Source: Alphaproteobacteria bacterium UBA4588
Lineage (GTDB): Bacteria; Pseudomonadota; Alphaproteobacteria; Rhodobacterales; Rhodobacteraceae
Reading direction: 5' to 3'
Assembly: GCA_905182195.1 (NCBI GenBank)
Contig: CAJJAW010000005.1
Coordinates: 310,001-374,000, forward strand
DNA: 64,000 nt
Positions 28,976 to 38,110 of this stretch are shown here, one piece after another. The notes under the pieces were generated by a model. It made no database searches. It saw nothing but the letters and a program-made list of their open reading frames with translations, and was not told the DNA's origin. Each line of letters starts with the position of its first letter. The stretch's first letter is position 1. A program made the translations under genes and the position numbers.

Positions 28976-29005
28976 ATATTACGCAGCTAAGTGCTGATTG
29001 GATCA
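28976..29005 (-). promoter_or_regulatory. Candidate RpoE-type promoter of rpoH(II)
   Basis: On the minus strand TGATCC (29005-29000) is followed by TAATAT after 18 bases (28981-28976), leaving a leader of roughly 40 bases to the rpoH ATG at 28931. TGATCC is the conserved -35 of alphaproteobacterial RpoE/ECF promoters in Rhodobacter sphaeroides. The -10 is less certain, as GTAATA with a 17-base spacer is also possible. Confidence 0.5.
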
Positions 29006-29021
29006 CCACGGGGAAGCTATG

Positions 29022-29552
29022 ACTTCAAATCACACCACCGTACCGCTTCGTTTGGTGCTTGGCGGCGCAAACTCAGGTAAATCTCTATTTGCAGAGACCC
29101 TGGTACGCCAATCGGAAAGGCCCCGCCGTTATATAGCAACGGCGCAGGCTTGGGACGACGAGATGAGAGCCAAGATTGCGGCGCATCAAACTCAACGTGG
29201 GCCTGATTGGACTACTGTGGAAGCTCCGCTAGATCTGGTCAGTGCGCTGCTCTTAGCCCAACCAGATGAAATTGTGTTGTTAGATTGCGTGACCCTTTGG
29301 CTGACAAATTTGATAATTGCTGAGCAAGATATCAGCCGAGCATCAAAATCACTCTGCGTAGCACTGACCCAGGCCACTTGCCCAATAGTAGTGGTCAGCA
29401 ATGAGGTAGGCCAGGGCATCACACCCGATAATGCTATGGCACGAGCATTTGTTAAACATCAAGGCAATCTAAACCAGGCCTTAGCCGCCGCAGCGCTGGA
29501 GGTGTTTTTTGTCACCGCCGGCATTCCACAAAAGATTAAAGGTACCCAGTGA
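29022..29552 (+). CDS. cobU: Adenosylcobinamide kinase/adenosylcobinamide-phosphate guanylyltransferase
   Basis: About 176 residues from the ATG at 29022, which has GGGGAAG upstream. It phosphorylates adenosylcobinamide and attaches GMP in late B12 assembly. Motifs are GGANSGKS (P-loop), the AAHQTQRG segment holding the family His that carries GMP, DCVTLWLTNL and VVVSNEVGQGI. It overlaps the CobC-like phosphatase gene by 4 bases and is divergent from rpoH. Confidence 0.93.
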   Translation, partial: TSNHTTVPLRLVLGGANSGKSLFAETLVRQSERPRRYIATAQAWDDEMRAKIAAHQTQRGPDWTTVEAPLDLVSALLLAQPDEIVLLDCVTLWLTNLIIAEQDISRASKSLCVALTQATCPIVVVSNEVGQGITPDNAMARAFVKHQGNLNQALAAAALEVFFVTAGIPQKIKGTQ

Positions 29553-30121
29553 CAGATTGGTATTGGATCAGACACGGGCCCACCCACGAAAAAAGTTTTG
29601 TTGGCTGGCGCGATGTGCCCGCGGATCTTTCAGACCAAAGCTTGATTGACCAGTTGGCTAATTTTCTACCCAGCAATGCTGTTGTGGTGTCATCTGATTT
29701 GATCCGTTCCGTAACCACTGCCGATGCATTGGCCAATGGCCGTCGCAGATTGACCAATGAGCCCAATCTGCGAGAGTTTAATTTTGGTGATTGGGATGGT
29801 AAGCACTGGGCAGATGTAGCGGAAAGCGACCCAAAATTGAGCCGTGATTATTGGGGAAAACCGGGTGATGTGATCGCCCCCAATGGCGAAAGCTGGAACA
29901 TGGCCGCGGCACGAGCACGCCCAGTTGTGGATCGGCTGGGTGCGGCACATGCCTGTATCATAGCTGTTGCGCATTTTGGGATTATTCTAACTCAGGTGCA
30001 AAGGGCTTTAGGGGTTAGTGCTTATGAGTGCCTAGCCCATAAAATCGATAACTACAGCGTCACACATCTCAGCGAAAACAACGGCCTTTGGACTGTAAAT
30101 TATATTAACAAATTACCTTAG
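29549..30121 (+). CDS. Histidine phosphatase family protein (CobC-like)
   Basis: 190 residues with the RHG phosphatase motif (WIRHGPTHEK near 4-13), a central LREFNFGDWDGKHW motif and a C-terminal VAHFGII His. Coupling to cobU by a GTGA overlap suggests dephosphorylation of alpha-ribazole phosphate or cobalamin phosphate, the CobC role. Other broad-specificity phosphatases of this family cannot be excluded. Confidence 0.85.
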   Translation: MTDWYWIRHGPTHEKSFVGWRDVPADLSDQSLIDQLANFLPSNAVVVSSDLIRSVTTADALANGRRRLTNEPNLREFNFGDWDGKHWADVAESDPKLSRDYWGKPGDVIAPNGESWNMAAARARPVVDRLGAAHACIIAVAHFGIILTQVQRALGVSAYECLAHKIDNYSVTHLSENNGLWTVNYINKLP

Positions 30122-30166
30122 GTTCTGCATATGAAACTAAGCATTAGCACCAGATCCTTGTGTGGA

Positions 30167-30938
30167 TCAGCCACGCACCGCACGAAAAGCCGCCGCAGCT
30201 GCCCAGCCTGCAAATATGGCGATTGCTAACGACAACAGGCCATAAACCGCGGGCCGTTGATGGGCCAGGTTGTATAGCCAGCGTTCAATTCCAACTTTGC
30301 GCACGTCTATCGCAGTTTGGTGTTGAGCAATAACATCCCCATCACTCATTAAAAAAATGCGCGCGGTATATGCACCTTCCACGAGATTGGCCGGCAAGGT
30401 CACAGATGCTGAAAACAATGTTTGGTTTTGCAGTGTTACAGCTCCTGTCAATGTTTGATAAAGTCCCTCGTTTTCACGAATGCGAACCACAGCTTCAGTA
30501 AAGTCTTCCGAGTTCTCTACTTTTTCTGGCCCACTCAGCGGCACCTATCATTTGCTGGACTGATATCTGGTGCCATACATCCGACGCCGGACTGACCACT
30601 TGGTCAAATGGTCCCGACGTCGCCACTGCGTAAAAGCTAGGGGCGAGATCAACCTCGAGCGCGTCAACATTCACCCAAATACCCTACCGCTTTTCCTTGC
30701 GGCGCACCACGTAACAGGTATGCGCGGGCTGGCGATCGTGATGACAACGTCCAGTTCCCCTGCGGAACTTGCCTCATTTTGGTGCTTCAAGCGCCCCAAA
30801 AATTAAAATTTCTGAACCGTCAAAGAATGCGGTTATCCCTATCTCTTGCTTAGAAAGCCCTAGCACGATTGCTTGGCTAGATGCGGCCCCAACACATGAG
30901 ATAATAGCTAGCAGAACATATGCAGACAGAGTGCGCAT
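30167..30938 (-). pseudogene. TIGR02186 family membrane protein, decayed
   Basis: The coding sequence can be followed from the ATG at 30938 (MRTLSAYVLL signal, then AIVLGLSKQEIGITAFFDGSEI) to the C-terminal transmembrane anchor ending at 30167, but it changes frame near 30776, near 30702-30712 and near 30540. It also meets an in-frame TAG at 30684-30686 where the family has a sense codon (VRRKEKR-stop-GIWVNVDA). The intact C-terminal piece has VVRIRENEGLY and WLYNLAHQRPAVYG. Its start overlaps the TSUP stop by one base, the usual pairing of these two families in Rhodobacteraceae. The function of TIGR02186 proteins is unknown; the pairing suggests a role with the TSUP carrier. Confidence 0.75.
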
Positions 30939-31858
30939 CAATGCCCCCCTGCAGAGCCAAGGGTGAAAAGCTCAGCGGGCTGAACAATAAGATCGAACGC
31001 AAGCTTGGCACAAACCTAATAGGACCATGACTGCCAGTAGAATTCGTAATTGTTCTGCTTTGAGCTTTGCACCGAAGCATAGTACCAAATTGCGCGCCAA
31101 TCACCCCACCCACCAGCAGGAGCACTGCTAAAACTATATCCACAGTATAGTTAGTGGTCGCGTGCAACATTGTTGTGAAAGCCGTTACAAAGATAATTTG
31201 AAAAAGTGAGGTGCCAACAACTACTTTGGTCGGCATGCCTAAGAGATAAATCATAGCGGGGACCATAACAAAACCGCCTCCAACACCCATGATAGCTGCC
31301 AAAATACCTACCAAAAGGCCTATCAGCACCTGGAGGAATAGCCGATATATAAAGGCCAGAAACACGAAAGCGAATTTTTAATGGCAAGGCATGAATCCAA
31401 GTGCGTTGTTTGCGTAATTTAGATGCTGAAACCTGCTTTGATTTACGTAAAGCTTGTAAGCTTTCTGTAAACATCAAACTTCCCACAATACCCAAAAACA
31501 CGACGTAGCAAAGTTTCACCAGCAGATCGACCTGGCCTAAACCTTTGAGGTAGTTAAAAATGAACACACCCACGCCAGCGCCTACTAAGCCACCGATCAG
31601 TAGCACACCACCCATTTTAAAATCGACATTTCGTCTTTTCACATGGGCTAAAACACCCGAAAAAGACGATGCAACTATCTGATTGGCTTCTGTGGCTACA
31701 GCCACAGCTGGCGGAATACCAATGAAGAACAAGAGCGGTGTCATCAAAAAACCACCGCCGACGCCAAACATCCCAGACAACACACCAACTAAGCCGCCAA
31801 GGCCCAACAGGACTAAGGCATTTACCGAAATTTCAGCAATAGGCAGGTAGATGTACAT
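30938..31858 (-). pseudogene. Sulfite exporter TauE/SafE (TSUP) family permease, decayed
   Basis: TSUP carriers move organic sulfonates, sulfite or related anions across the inner membrane. The first half (MYIYLPIAEISVNAL, then GMFGVGGGFLMTPLLFF and TEANQIVASS) is clear. The second repeat (AAIMGVGGGFVMVPAMIYLLG) lies in another frame after a shift at about 31329 that one extra G explains. Two further shifts near 31074 and 31008 are needed to reach LKAEQLRILLAVMVL and then the C-terminal LAFDLIVQPAELF, with the stop at 30938. Three shifts in one gene next to a decayed partner suggest true loss rather than isolated error. Confidence 0.78.
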
Positions 31859-31965
31859 ATGGCCGCATAGCCCCATCACCGCATTCCGGCAAGAGCCCAC
31901 GAAAAATTCCTACGAATTCAGCACCACAAAAGCCATTTGGACCTATCTTTTGCCCCATTCTGGCC

Positions 31966-33105
31966 TTATTTTTCTTTCACATAAGGCACGCCCCCAGAGC
32001 GTGGCGGAATCGCTTTGCCAACAAATCCGGCCAAAACCACTACTGTTAAGATATAGGGCAGTGATTGAATGAAAACTACTGGGATCTTGATTTGTGTGCT
32101 CATACCAGCACTCCAAGCGCTAATCACGATCAAGGCAGACACAAATGCAATGCCAAGACCAAGCCCACCAAGCACAATTTTATCCAAGAGCTCCTTTCTC
32201 CAAACATAAGCAACCAAACCGAAAGCAGTTAATAGAAGAACACTACTCAAAGACCACGCAGGCAATAGGATATTTTGGAAACGGTTATCAACGGCAAAGA
32301 AAAAGCCAAACAGCAGGCAAGCTCCCAACGCATACCAAGGGCGCCACTTTGCAAAAATTAGCGCCGCCAAGGCAATGAACCCACGTCCAGCTGACATATC
32401 CTTAGTGAAATTAGCTTGTAGAGCCGTGGCAATATACGCACCTGCAATACCACACAATACCCCACAAATGACGACAGCCGCATAGCGCATCCCGACAACA
32501 GAAATTCCAGCTGTATCAACAGCCGCCGGGTTCTCACCCACTGCTCGCAGCCGCAGTCCAAAGCGCGTTTTATAAAGCACAAACCATGACAATGGAACGG
32601 TAAGCAAAGCCATATAAACTAGAAGAGAATGGCCAGACATTAGTTCGGAATATAGCTGCATGGCAGGTCCAGCGTCAGCCATCTCCTTGGATGGAATAGC
32701 ACCCGGAAAGTTTATTGGTTCAAATCGCCCTCCAGATTGCAACGGTGGCGTTCTTCCACCTTGGCCAAACCAGGCCTGCGCTACCACCACAGTGAGACCG
32801 GCGGCTAAAAAGTTTATAGCCACGCCGGAAATAATTTGATCCCCCCTCAAAGTAATGGAAGCCAATCCGTGAATTGCCGACAGCACAACCGAGGCCCCTA
32901 TCCCCGCTAAAAGACCAACCCAAACTGAGCCAGTAGCATAGGCAACCGCAGCCGACATAAAGGCTGCAGCGAGTATTTTCCCTTCAAGCCCAATATCAAA
33001 AATTCCAGCACGTTCAGAAAATAATCCCGCCAAACATGCTAATAGTAGAGGCGTCGCCAAACGTAGGGAGCTATCAAGAACTTGAAGAAGAGTAAGGAAT
33101 TCCAT
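31966..33105 (-). CDS. ABC transporter permease, nucleoside/BMP type (YufQ-like)
   Basis: 379 residues, strongly hydrophobic. It carries the FDIGLEGKILA motif near 36-46, matching the second-permease signature of BMP-type importers. The frame is intact. It is the last gene of the second BMP operon and starts 4 bases after the previous permease. The C-terminal tail (PPRSGGVPYVKEK) is cytoplasmic. Predicted substrate: nucleosides, inferred from the PnrA-type binding protein. Confidence 0.88.
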   Translation of the reverse strand: MEFLTLLQVLDSSLRLATPLLLACLAGLFSERAGIFDIGLEGKILAAAFMSAAVAYATGSVWVGLLAGIGASVVLSAIHGLASITLRGDQIISGVAINFLAAGLTVVVAQAWFGQGGRTPPLQSGGRFEPINFPGAIPSKEMADAGPAMQLYSELMSGHSLLVYMALLTVPLSWFVLYKTRFGLRLRAVGENPAAVDTAGISVVGMRYAAVVICGVLCGIAGAYIATALQANFTKDMSAGRGFIALAALIFAKWRPWYALGACLLFGFFFAVDNRFQNILLPAWSLSSVLLLTAFGLVAYVWRKELLDKIVLGGLGLGIAFVSALIVISAWSAGMSTQIKIPVVFIQSLPYILTVVVLAGFVGKAIPPRSGGVPYVKEK

Positions 33106-33109
33106 GTTT

Positions 33110-34201
33110 TTACCCTCTCCATGCCGCTAAAAACAGCCGTTCAAGTGGAGCACGAACCATCATGGTAAGGGCCCCAGTGAATAGGATCACCAAAGCCTGA
33201 ATAACAATGATTAGCTCACGTGGTATTTTAGTCCAGAGTGCTAATTCAGCACCACCTTGATAGAGAAAGCCAAACAAGAGTGCCGCTAGTAAAACTCCAA
33301 GTGGATGGCTTCGGCCCATTAGTGCAACTGCGATCCCTATAAATCCAGCACCCTCTGTAAAGTTTAAAATAAGGCGTTCGCTCTCACCTTGCGTCGTGTT
33401 TATTGCCATTAACCCACAAAGCGCACCAGAAATCATCATGGTAATCATAATAATTTTGACTGAACCCACGCCGGCATAGCGCGCGGCTGGCCCAGACTTA
33501 CCCAATGCACGGATCTCATAACCCAAAGGGGAACGCCAAATCAGATACCAAACGGCAACACAGGCCAACAAGGCAATAAAAAAACTCACATTTGCAGGTG
33601 CTGATCGAAACATTTTTTCAAAACCTAAGAGCTGAGCCATATCTTCAAATGTCGGCAGGTGGGTGCTGGCAGGGAAGTTTGCTGTTGCAGGATCCATACT
33701 ACCCTTAGGCTTCAAAGCACCAACAAGGAAAAAATTCAAAACACCAGCCGCAATAAAATTAAACATGATGGTAGTAATTACAATGTGGCTACCCCTCTTG
33801 GCTTGAAGATATGCAGGCAAGCCAGCCCAAATCATCCCAAATACTGCCGCACCTACTGATGCGCCAACAATTGCTAGGCTCCAATGTGGCCAAGGTATAA
33901 ATAGGCAAACAAGGGACACTCCCAACCCACCCATCATTGCTTGGCCCTCACCCCCAATATTGAATAATGAAGCATGGAAAGCTATCGAAACGGCAAGCCC
34001 AGTAAAAATAAAATTTGTAGTATAGTAGAGCATGTAGCCCCAGCCAGCTGAGCGCAATAAAGTGCCTTGCACCATAAGCTTAAGTGCTTCACCTGGGCTT
34101 TCCCCAATCGCTAAGATTAACAAGGCAGACAGAAATGCTGCCAATACTAGAGAAAATAGCGGGACGAGGACAACATCAGCCCATTTTGGCATCACATCCA
34201 T
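33110..34201 (-). CDS. ABC transporter permease, nucleoside/BMP type (YufP-like)
   Basis: 363 residues with about nine membrane segments and the SLFNIGGEGQAMMGG motif near 80, the first-permease signature. It lies 40 bases after the ATPase gene stop and just before the second permease. The protein is clearly a paralogue of the permease at 4898-5983 but divergent from it, so the two importers are not a recent duplication. Confidence 0.88.
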   Translation of the reverse strand: MDVMPKWADVVLVPLFSLVLAAFLSALLILAIGESPGEALKLMVQGTLLRSAGWGYMLYYTTNFIFTGLAVSIAFHASLFNIGGEGQAMMGGLGVSLVCLFIPWPHWSLAIVGASVGAAVFGMIWAGLPAYLQAKRGSHIVITTIMFNFIAAGVLNFFLVGALKPKGSMDPATANFPASTHLPTFEDMAQLLGFEKMFRSAPANVSFFIALLACVAVWYLIWRSPLGYEIRALGKSGPAARYAGVGSVKIIMITMMISGALCGLMAINTTQGESERLILNFTEGAGFIGIAVALMGRSHPLGVLLAALLFGFLYQGGAELALWTKIPRELIIVIQALVILFTGALTMMVRAPLERLFLAAWRG

Positions 34202-34241
34202 TGGAGTGCTCCAAATATTTTACTGAAAAAATGGGTTAAGC

Positions 34242-35780
34242 TCATATGACTGCCTCGCTGATGATACCTGCCATTAACAGGCCCAGCTCTTTTTCGTTTG
34301 TTTTTGAGGGGTCACGTTCACCCATAATTTGACCATCAAACATCACGGCAACTCTATCTGATAAAGATAAAATTTCATCTAATTCAACTGAGATAAGTAA
34401 GATCGCCTTGCCCCTATCGCGCAACGCAACAATTTGTTGATGGATAAATTCAATCGCACCAATATCAACACCACGAGTAGGCTGCCCAACCAAAAGCAAA
34501 TCTGGGTTGCGCTCTATCTCACGAGCCAAGACCATCTTCTGTTGATTGCCTCCTGAAAAGTTCTTAGCAGTCAAATTTGGGTTTGCAGGCCGAACGTCAA
34601 AGCGAGCCATCTTAGCAGCCGTTTCTTCACGGATCGCAGCATTATTCATCAGAAAGCGATTTGATTGGTGAGCGGGATCTCGGTGATAACCAAAAATAGC
34701 ATTTTCCCAGGCCATGAAATCCATGATCAGGCCCTCACGCTGGCGATCTTCTGGGACGTGGGCAATTCCTCGCGCGCGGCGCGATTGGCCATCACTAGAG
34801 GAGCCCGTCAGATCGATCTCTGACCCATTAACACGGATGGAGCCAGTGGCAGATTGGTACCCGCCCAAAACCTCTAGTAGCTCGGACTGGCCGTTTCCAG
34901 CAACTCCAGCAATACCCAAAATTTCGCCCGCCCGCACGTTGATGCTTACATCTTTGAGCCTAAGCACGCCGGCTTCATCAACCACGTTCAATCCGGATAC
35001 TTCCAGAACCTGATGCTTAGGCTGAGCGGGTGTTTTGTCTACGCGCAGCAAAACTTTTCGACCAACCATCAGTTCAGCCAAATTCTCAGGACTTGTTGCA
35101 CTGGTTTTCACTGTTGCAGTCATCTCACCACGGCGCATCACGCTCACCGTGTCAGTGATATCCATAATTTCACGCAATTTATGCGTGATTAAAATAATGG
35201 TTTTACCTTCCGCACGAAGCCGCCCCAAAATACGAAAAAGTTGGGCGGCTTCAGCAGGTGTGAGAACCCCAGTGGGCTCATCTAAAATCAAGATGTTGGC
35301 TTTTCGGTACAGTGCCTTAAGTATTTCAACACGTTGCTGCATACCTACGCCAATTTCTTCGATGATAGCGTCGGGATCAACCTTTAACTCATACTCTTCA
35401 GCCAACGCCGCGAGCTCGGCTCGTGCCTTACGTAAGGATGGCGCTAAAAACGCACCGCTTTCCGCGCCCAGCACAATATTTTCTAGCACTGTGAAGTTTT
35501 CTACCAATTTAAAGTGTTGGAAAACCATCCCAATGCCAGCAGAAATTGCAGCTTGGCTATCTGGGATCAGCGTTTTTTGTCCATCAATAAAAATTTCACC
35601 GGAATCGGCTTTGTAAAAGCCATACAGAATCGACATCAAGGTAGATTTGCCAGCACCATTTTCTCCAATAATACCGTGGATAGTTCCTGGCATCACACGG
35701 ATTGAAATATCTTTATTGGCCTGTACCGGCCCAAAGGCTTTAGAAATGCCTTTTAACTCAATGGCTGGATTATTGGTCAT
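34242..35780 (-). CDS. Nucleoside/BMP-type ABC transporter, double ATPase
   Basis: About 512 residues from the ATG at 35780, chosen because AGAGGG lies 6 bases upstream and the family start (NPAIELKGISKAFG) follows; a longer frame to 35945 would run into the binding-protein gene. The first domain has GENGAGKST, a signature variant of this family (GVGMQQRVEI) and ILDEPTGVL. The second domain has GVAGNGQSE, FSGGNQQK and LLVGQPTRGVD. It energises the second BMP importer. Confidence 0.9.
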   Translation of the reverse strand: MTNNPAIELKGISKAFGPVQANKDISIRVMPGTIHGIIGENGAGKSTLMSILYGFYKADSGEIFIDGQKTLIPDSQAAISAGIGMVFQHFKLVENFTVLENIVLGAESGAFLAPSLRKARAELAALAEEYELKVDPDAIIEEIGVGMQQRVEILKALYRKANILILDEPTGVLTPAEAAQLFRILGRLRAEGKTIILITHKLREIMDITDTVSVMRRGEMTATVKTSATSPENLAELMVGRKVLLRVDKTPAQPKHQVLEVSGLNVVDEAGVLRLKDVSINVRAGEILGIAGVAGNGQSELLEVLGGYQSATGSIRVNGSEIDLTGSSSDGQSRRARGIAHVPEDRQREGLIMDFMAWENAIFGYHRDPAHQSNRFLMNNAAIREETAAKMARFDVRPANPNLTAKNFSGGNQQKMVLAREIERNPDLLLVGQPTRGVDIGAIEFIHQQIVALRDRGKAILLISVELDEILSLSDRVAVMFDGQIMGERDPSKTNEKELGLLMAGIISEAVI

Positions 35781-35856
35781 CAAAATCCCTCTAATTAGCA
35801 GGGGCCGCGCCAAAAGATTGGTACGGCCCCATAGTTTTAGCCTATTAAGGCTGCTA

Positions 35857-36840
35857 TTAGAAGGACACCGCTGGGCAGGTCTCATCATCGGTGTAATTAT
35901 GAACAGACAGGGCACCACTTGTAATTGAGGCCAAGGCCTTCTCAACTTTAGCCTGCATGCCCGCAGTTACCAACGACGCGTTATGCTCGTCCATCGCATA
36001 ACCCACAGCACCTGTAAAATTCCCAGTCTCAAGGTTATTACCTGATTTAAAAGCCTCATAGACAGCAATATCAACACGCTTCAGCATCGACGTTAGAACT
36101 TTACCAGAGTGCAAATAGTTTTGGTTGCTATCTACGCCAATTGACAAAATACCTTCATCAGCTGCAGTTTGCAAAACGCCAACGCCTGTTCCACCAGCTG
36201 CAGCAAACACAACATCAGCACCTTGACTGATTTGCGCTTTTGTAAGCTCAGAGCCCTTTACCGGGTCATTCCAAGCTGCAGGTGTTGTCCCTGTCATATT
36301 AGCAATGACAGTCGCATTGGGGTTAACCGCTTTAACACCCTGCGCGTAACCGCAGCCAAAACGGCGGATCAGAGGAATGTCCATGCCGCCTACAAAGCCA
36401 ACGGTACCAGTTTTGGAGGCTTGTGCAGCCAACATTCCAACAAGATAAGAACCTTCATGTTCATTGAATCCAATGCCACGCACGTTTGGCATATCTAGCC
36501 AGTTCACGTCGATCACAGCAAATTTTGTATCAGGGTAATCTGGTGCTACTTTGCTTAGCGCGTCGGCGAAGGCAAACCCAGCCATAACAATTGGATTATT
36601 ACCGGCTTCAGCAAAGCGGCGTAAAGCTTGCTCACGCTGAGCTTCACTTTGAAGTTCAACTTCGCGGAATGAGCCACCTGTTTCATCAGCCCAACGCTCA
36701 GCACCTTTGAACGCTGCTTCGTTGAATGATTTATCAAATTTCCCACCAAGATCGAAAATGATAGCAGGATCTGCAAGGACTGCCGTAGCTGTAAGCGCCA
36801 CAGCAGCTGCGCTGCCTAGAATAGATTTAATAAAGCTCAT
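35857..36840 (-). CDS. BMP family substrate-binding protein (PnrA/TmpC-like, nucleoside type)
   Basis: 327 residues with a signal peptide ending near VLA (about 23). FDLGGKFDKSFNEAAFKGAER near 28-48 is the classic PnrA/TmpC start, in which the Asp and Phe line the nucleoside pocket in characterised relatives. VDSNQNYLHSGKVLTSMLKRVD is the matching C-lobe motif. It should capture purine nucleosides in the periplasm. It is the first gene of the second importer operon, with a leader of at least 100 bases of A+T-rich sequence upstream. Confidence 0.9.
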   Translation of the reverse strand: MSFIKSILGSAAAVALTATAVLADPAIIFDLGGKFDKSFNEAAFKGAERWADETGGSFREVELQSEAQREQALRRFAEAGNNPIVMAGFAFADALSKVAPDYPDTKFAVIDVNWLDMPNVRGIGFNEHEGSYLVGMLAAQASKTGTVGFVGGMDIPLIRRFGCGYAQGVKAVNPNATVIANMTGTTPAAWNDPVKGSELTKAQISQGADVVFAAAGGTGVGVLQTAADEGILSIGVDSNQNYLHSGKVLTSMLKRVDIAVYEAFKSGNNLETGNFTGAVGYAMDEHNASLVTAGMQAKVEKALASITSGALSVHNYTDDETCPAVSF

Positions 36841-37024
36841 TAGAGTCTCCCGTTAATAACTAAAGCCCGCGGAGAGAATCTCTCTACGAAAATGCGAGCG
36901 GATCAGGCGATCATGGCCAAATTAGCGCATTCTGCCAAGACAGGTTCTATAGAAATATTAAAAAAAACTAATATTATATGAGAATATAAAATACTACTAA
37001 TTACAAAAATTAAAATTAAACTTT

Positions 37025-37456
37025 TTAAATCAGATTCTTACGTAGAAGTAAGGCGTCAAAGATAGCTCCATCTATACGCTTATAATAGCCCTTACGAAGC
37101 CCAACCTGCGCAAAACCTAGGCCCTTATAGAGAGAAATTGCTGGAATGTTGTCAGATGCAACCTCCAAAAAGCTCCAAAGCCCGCCATTACAGGCAGCCC
37201 TGTTCAGTAGGTTCAGCATCACCGTCCGCGCATGTCCTTGTTTTTGATGGGAAGGTGCACACGCAACAGTTAAAATTTCCAACTCATCTACGACGAGGCG
37301 CCCCAATACAAAGCACTGGGATCGCGATATCACAAAAACGCCAGGCTGCTGCATCAAATCCTCAAATTCGATTGCACTCCATGGGCGCTCTTGCCTGAAT
37401 GCTTGATTATGTATTTCTGCCAGCGCAGCCGGAGTTAGGCTTGGCTCACGCTGCAA
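37025..37456 (-). CDS. rimI: GNAT acetyltransferase, RimI-like (ribosomal protein S18 alanine N-acetyltransferase)
   Basis: About 144 residues. RimI acetylates the N-terminal Ala of ribosomal protein S18. The acetyl-CoA loop (CAPSHQKQGHARTVM) and the C-terminal ISLYKGLGFAQVGLRKGYY are standard. I use a TTG at 37456 that gives MQREPSLTPAAL and overlaps the nfuA stop by 11 bases; a longer frame to 37507 would overlap nfuA by 62 bases. The exact start is uncertain. In this family order nfuA-rimI is common in Rhodobacteraceae. Confidence 0.8.
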   Translation of the reverse strand: MQREPSLTPAALAEIHNQAFRQERPWSAIEFEDLMQQPGVFVISRSQCFVLGRLVVDELEILTVACAPSHQKQGHARTVMLNLLNRAACNGGLWSFLEVASDNIPAISLYKGLGFAQVGLRKGYYKRIDGAIFDALLLRKNLI

Positions 37457-38009
37457 CTGGGCGGACTTCAACCACTTCAGGAATATAATGCCGCAGTAAG
37501 TTTTCAATACCCATTTTCAGGGTAAGCGTTGAAGACGGACAACCTGCACAGGCACCCTTCATATGAAGATAGACGATACCACGATCAAAGCCATGAAACG
37601 TAATATCGCCTCCATCTTGCGCGACGGCCGGACGAACGCGGGTGTCCAAAAGTTCTTTAATTTGGACCACAATGGACTCGTCTGCCGCGTCGTAATCGCC
37701 CTCTGCGGCAGCAGCGGCTTGGCCATCGGCCAGTACAGGTGCCCCAGACTGAAAGTGCTCCATAATGGCGCCCAGCAATGCAGGTTTAATGTGATCCCAG
37801 TCCACTGTGTCAGTTTTAGTTACTGTCACAAAATCGGAACCTAAAAACACACCAGACGTGCCTTCAACCGCAAAAAGCCTCTGGGCCAACGGGCTGGCGG
37901 CAGCGCCATCAGGCGATGGAAAGTCTGCCGTACCCATATCCATAACAGATTGCCCTGGTAAAAACTTCAGAGTAGCTGGGTTCGGTGTACTTTCGGTTTG
38001 AATAAACAT
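37446..38009 (-). CDS. nfuA: Fe-S cluster carrier/scaffold NfuA (NifU-like)
   Basis: 187 residues. The N-terminal Nfu_N domain (MFIQTESTPNPATLKFLPG) and the C-terminal NifU domain with GACAGCPSS, whose CxxC binds a 4Fe-4S cluster across a dimer, are both present. It delivers clusters to target enzymes. It is preceded by a good promoter overlapped upstream by an Irr-type box, so iron control is likely. A GGAGG ribosome site precedes the ATG. Confidence 0.93.
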   Translation of the reverse strand: MFIQTESTPNPATLKFLPGQSVMDMGTADFPSPDGAAASPLAQRLFAVEGTSGVFLGSDFVTVTKTDTVDWDHIKPALLGAIMEHFQSGAPVLADGQAAAAAEGDYDAADESIVVQIKELLDTRVRPAVAQDGGDITFHGFDRGIVYLHMKGACAGCPSSTLTLKMGIENLLRHYIPEVVEVRPVAA

Positions 38010-38038
38010 AGCAGGTGCCTCCAGTTTTCACTCAAATA

Positions 38039-38087
38039 AATATGGGATACTTGCAGTATAATGTCAAGTTTTTAGAATAATTCTAAT
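38039..38087 (-). promoter_or_regulatory. nfuA promoter with Irr-type (ICE) box
   Basis: On the minus strand a perfect -35 TTGACA (38067-38062), a 17-base spacer and a -10 CATATT (38044-38039) lie about 30 bases before the nfuA ATG. Directly upstream, 38071-38087 reads TTTAGAATAATTCTAAT on the plus strand. The dyad TTAGAA-N3-TTCTAA matches the published iron-control element bound by Irr in alphaproteobacteria. Confidence 0.65.
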
Positions 38088-38110
38088 TCGAAAGGTGCCC
38101 ATTAGGCACT

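Noticed and set aside
30140-30165. GATCC/GGATC repeat between the CobC-like gene and TIGR02186 as a terminator
   Set aside because: Only 5 pairs and no T-tract.
36871-36885. GAGAGA-A-TCTCTC dyad in the leader of the second BMP operon
   Set aside because: Short and low-complexity; no known operator resemblance.
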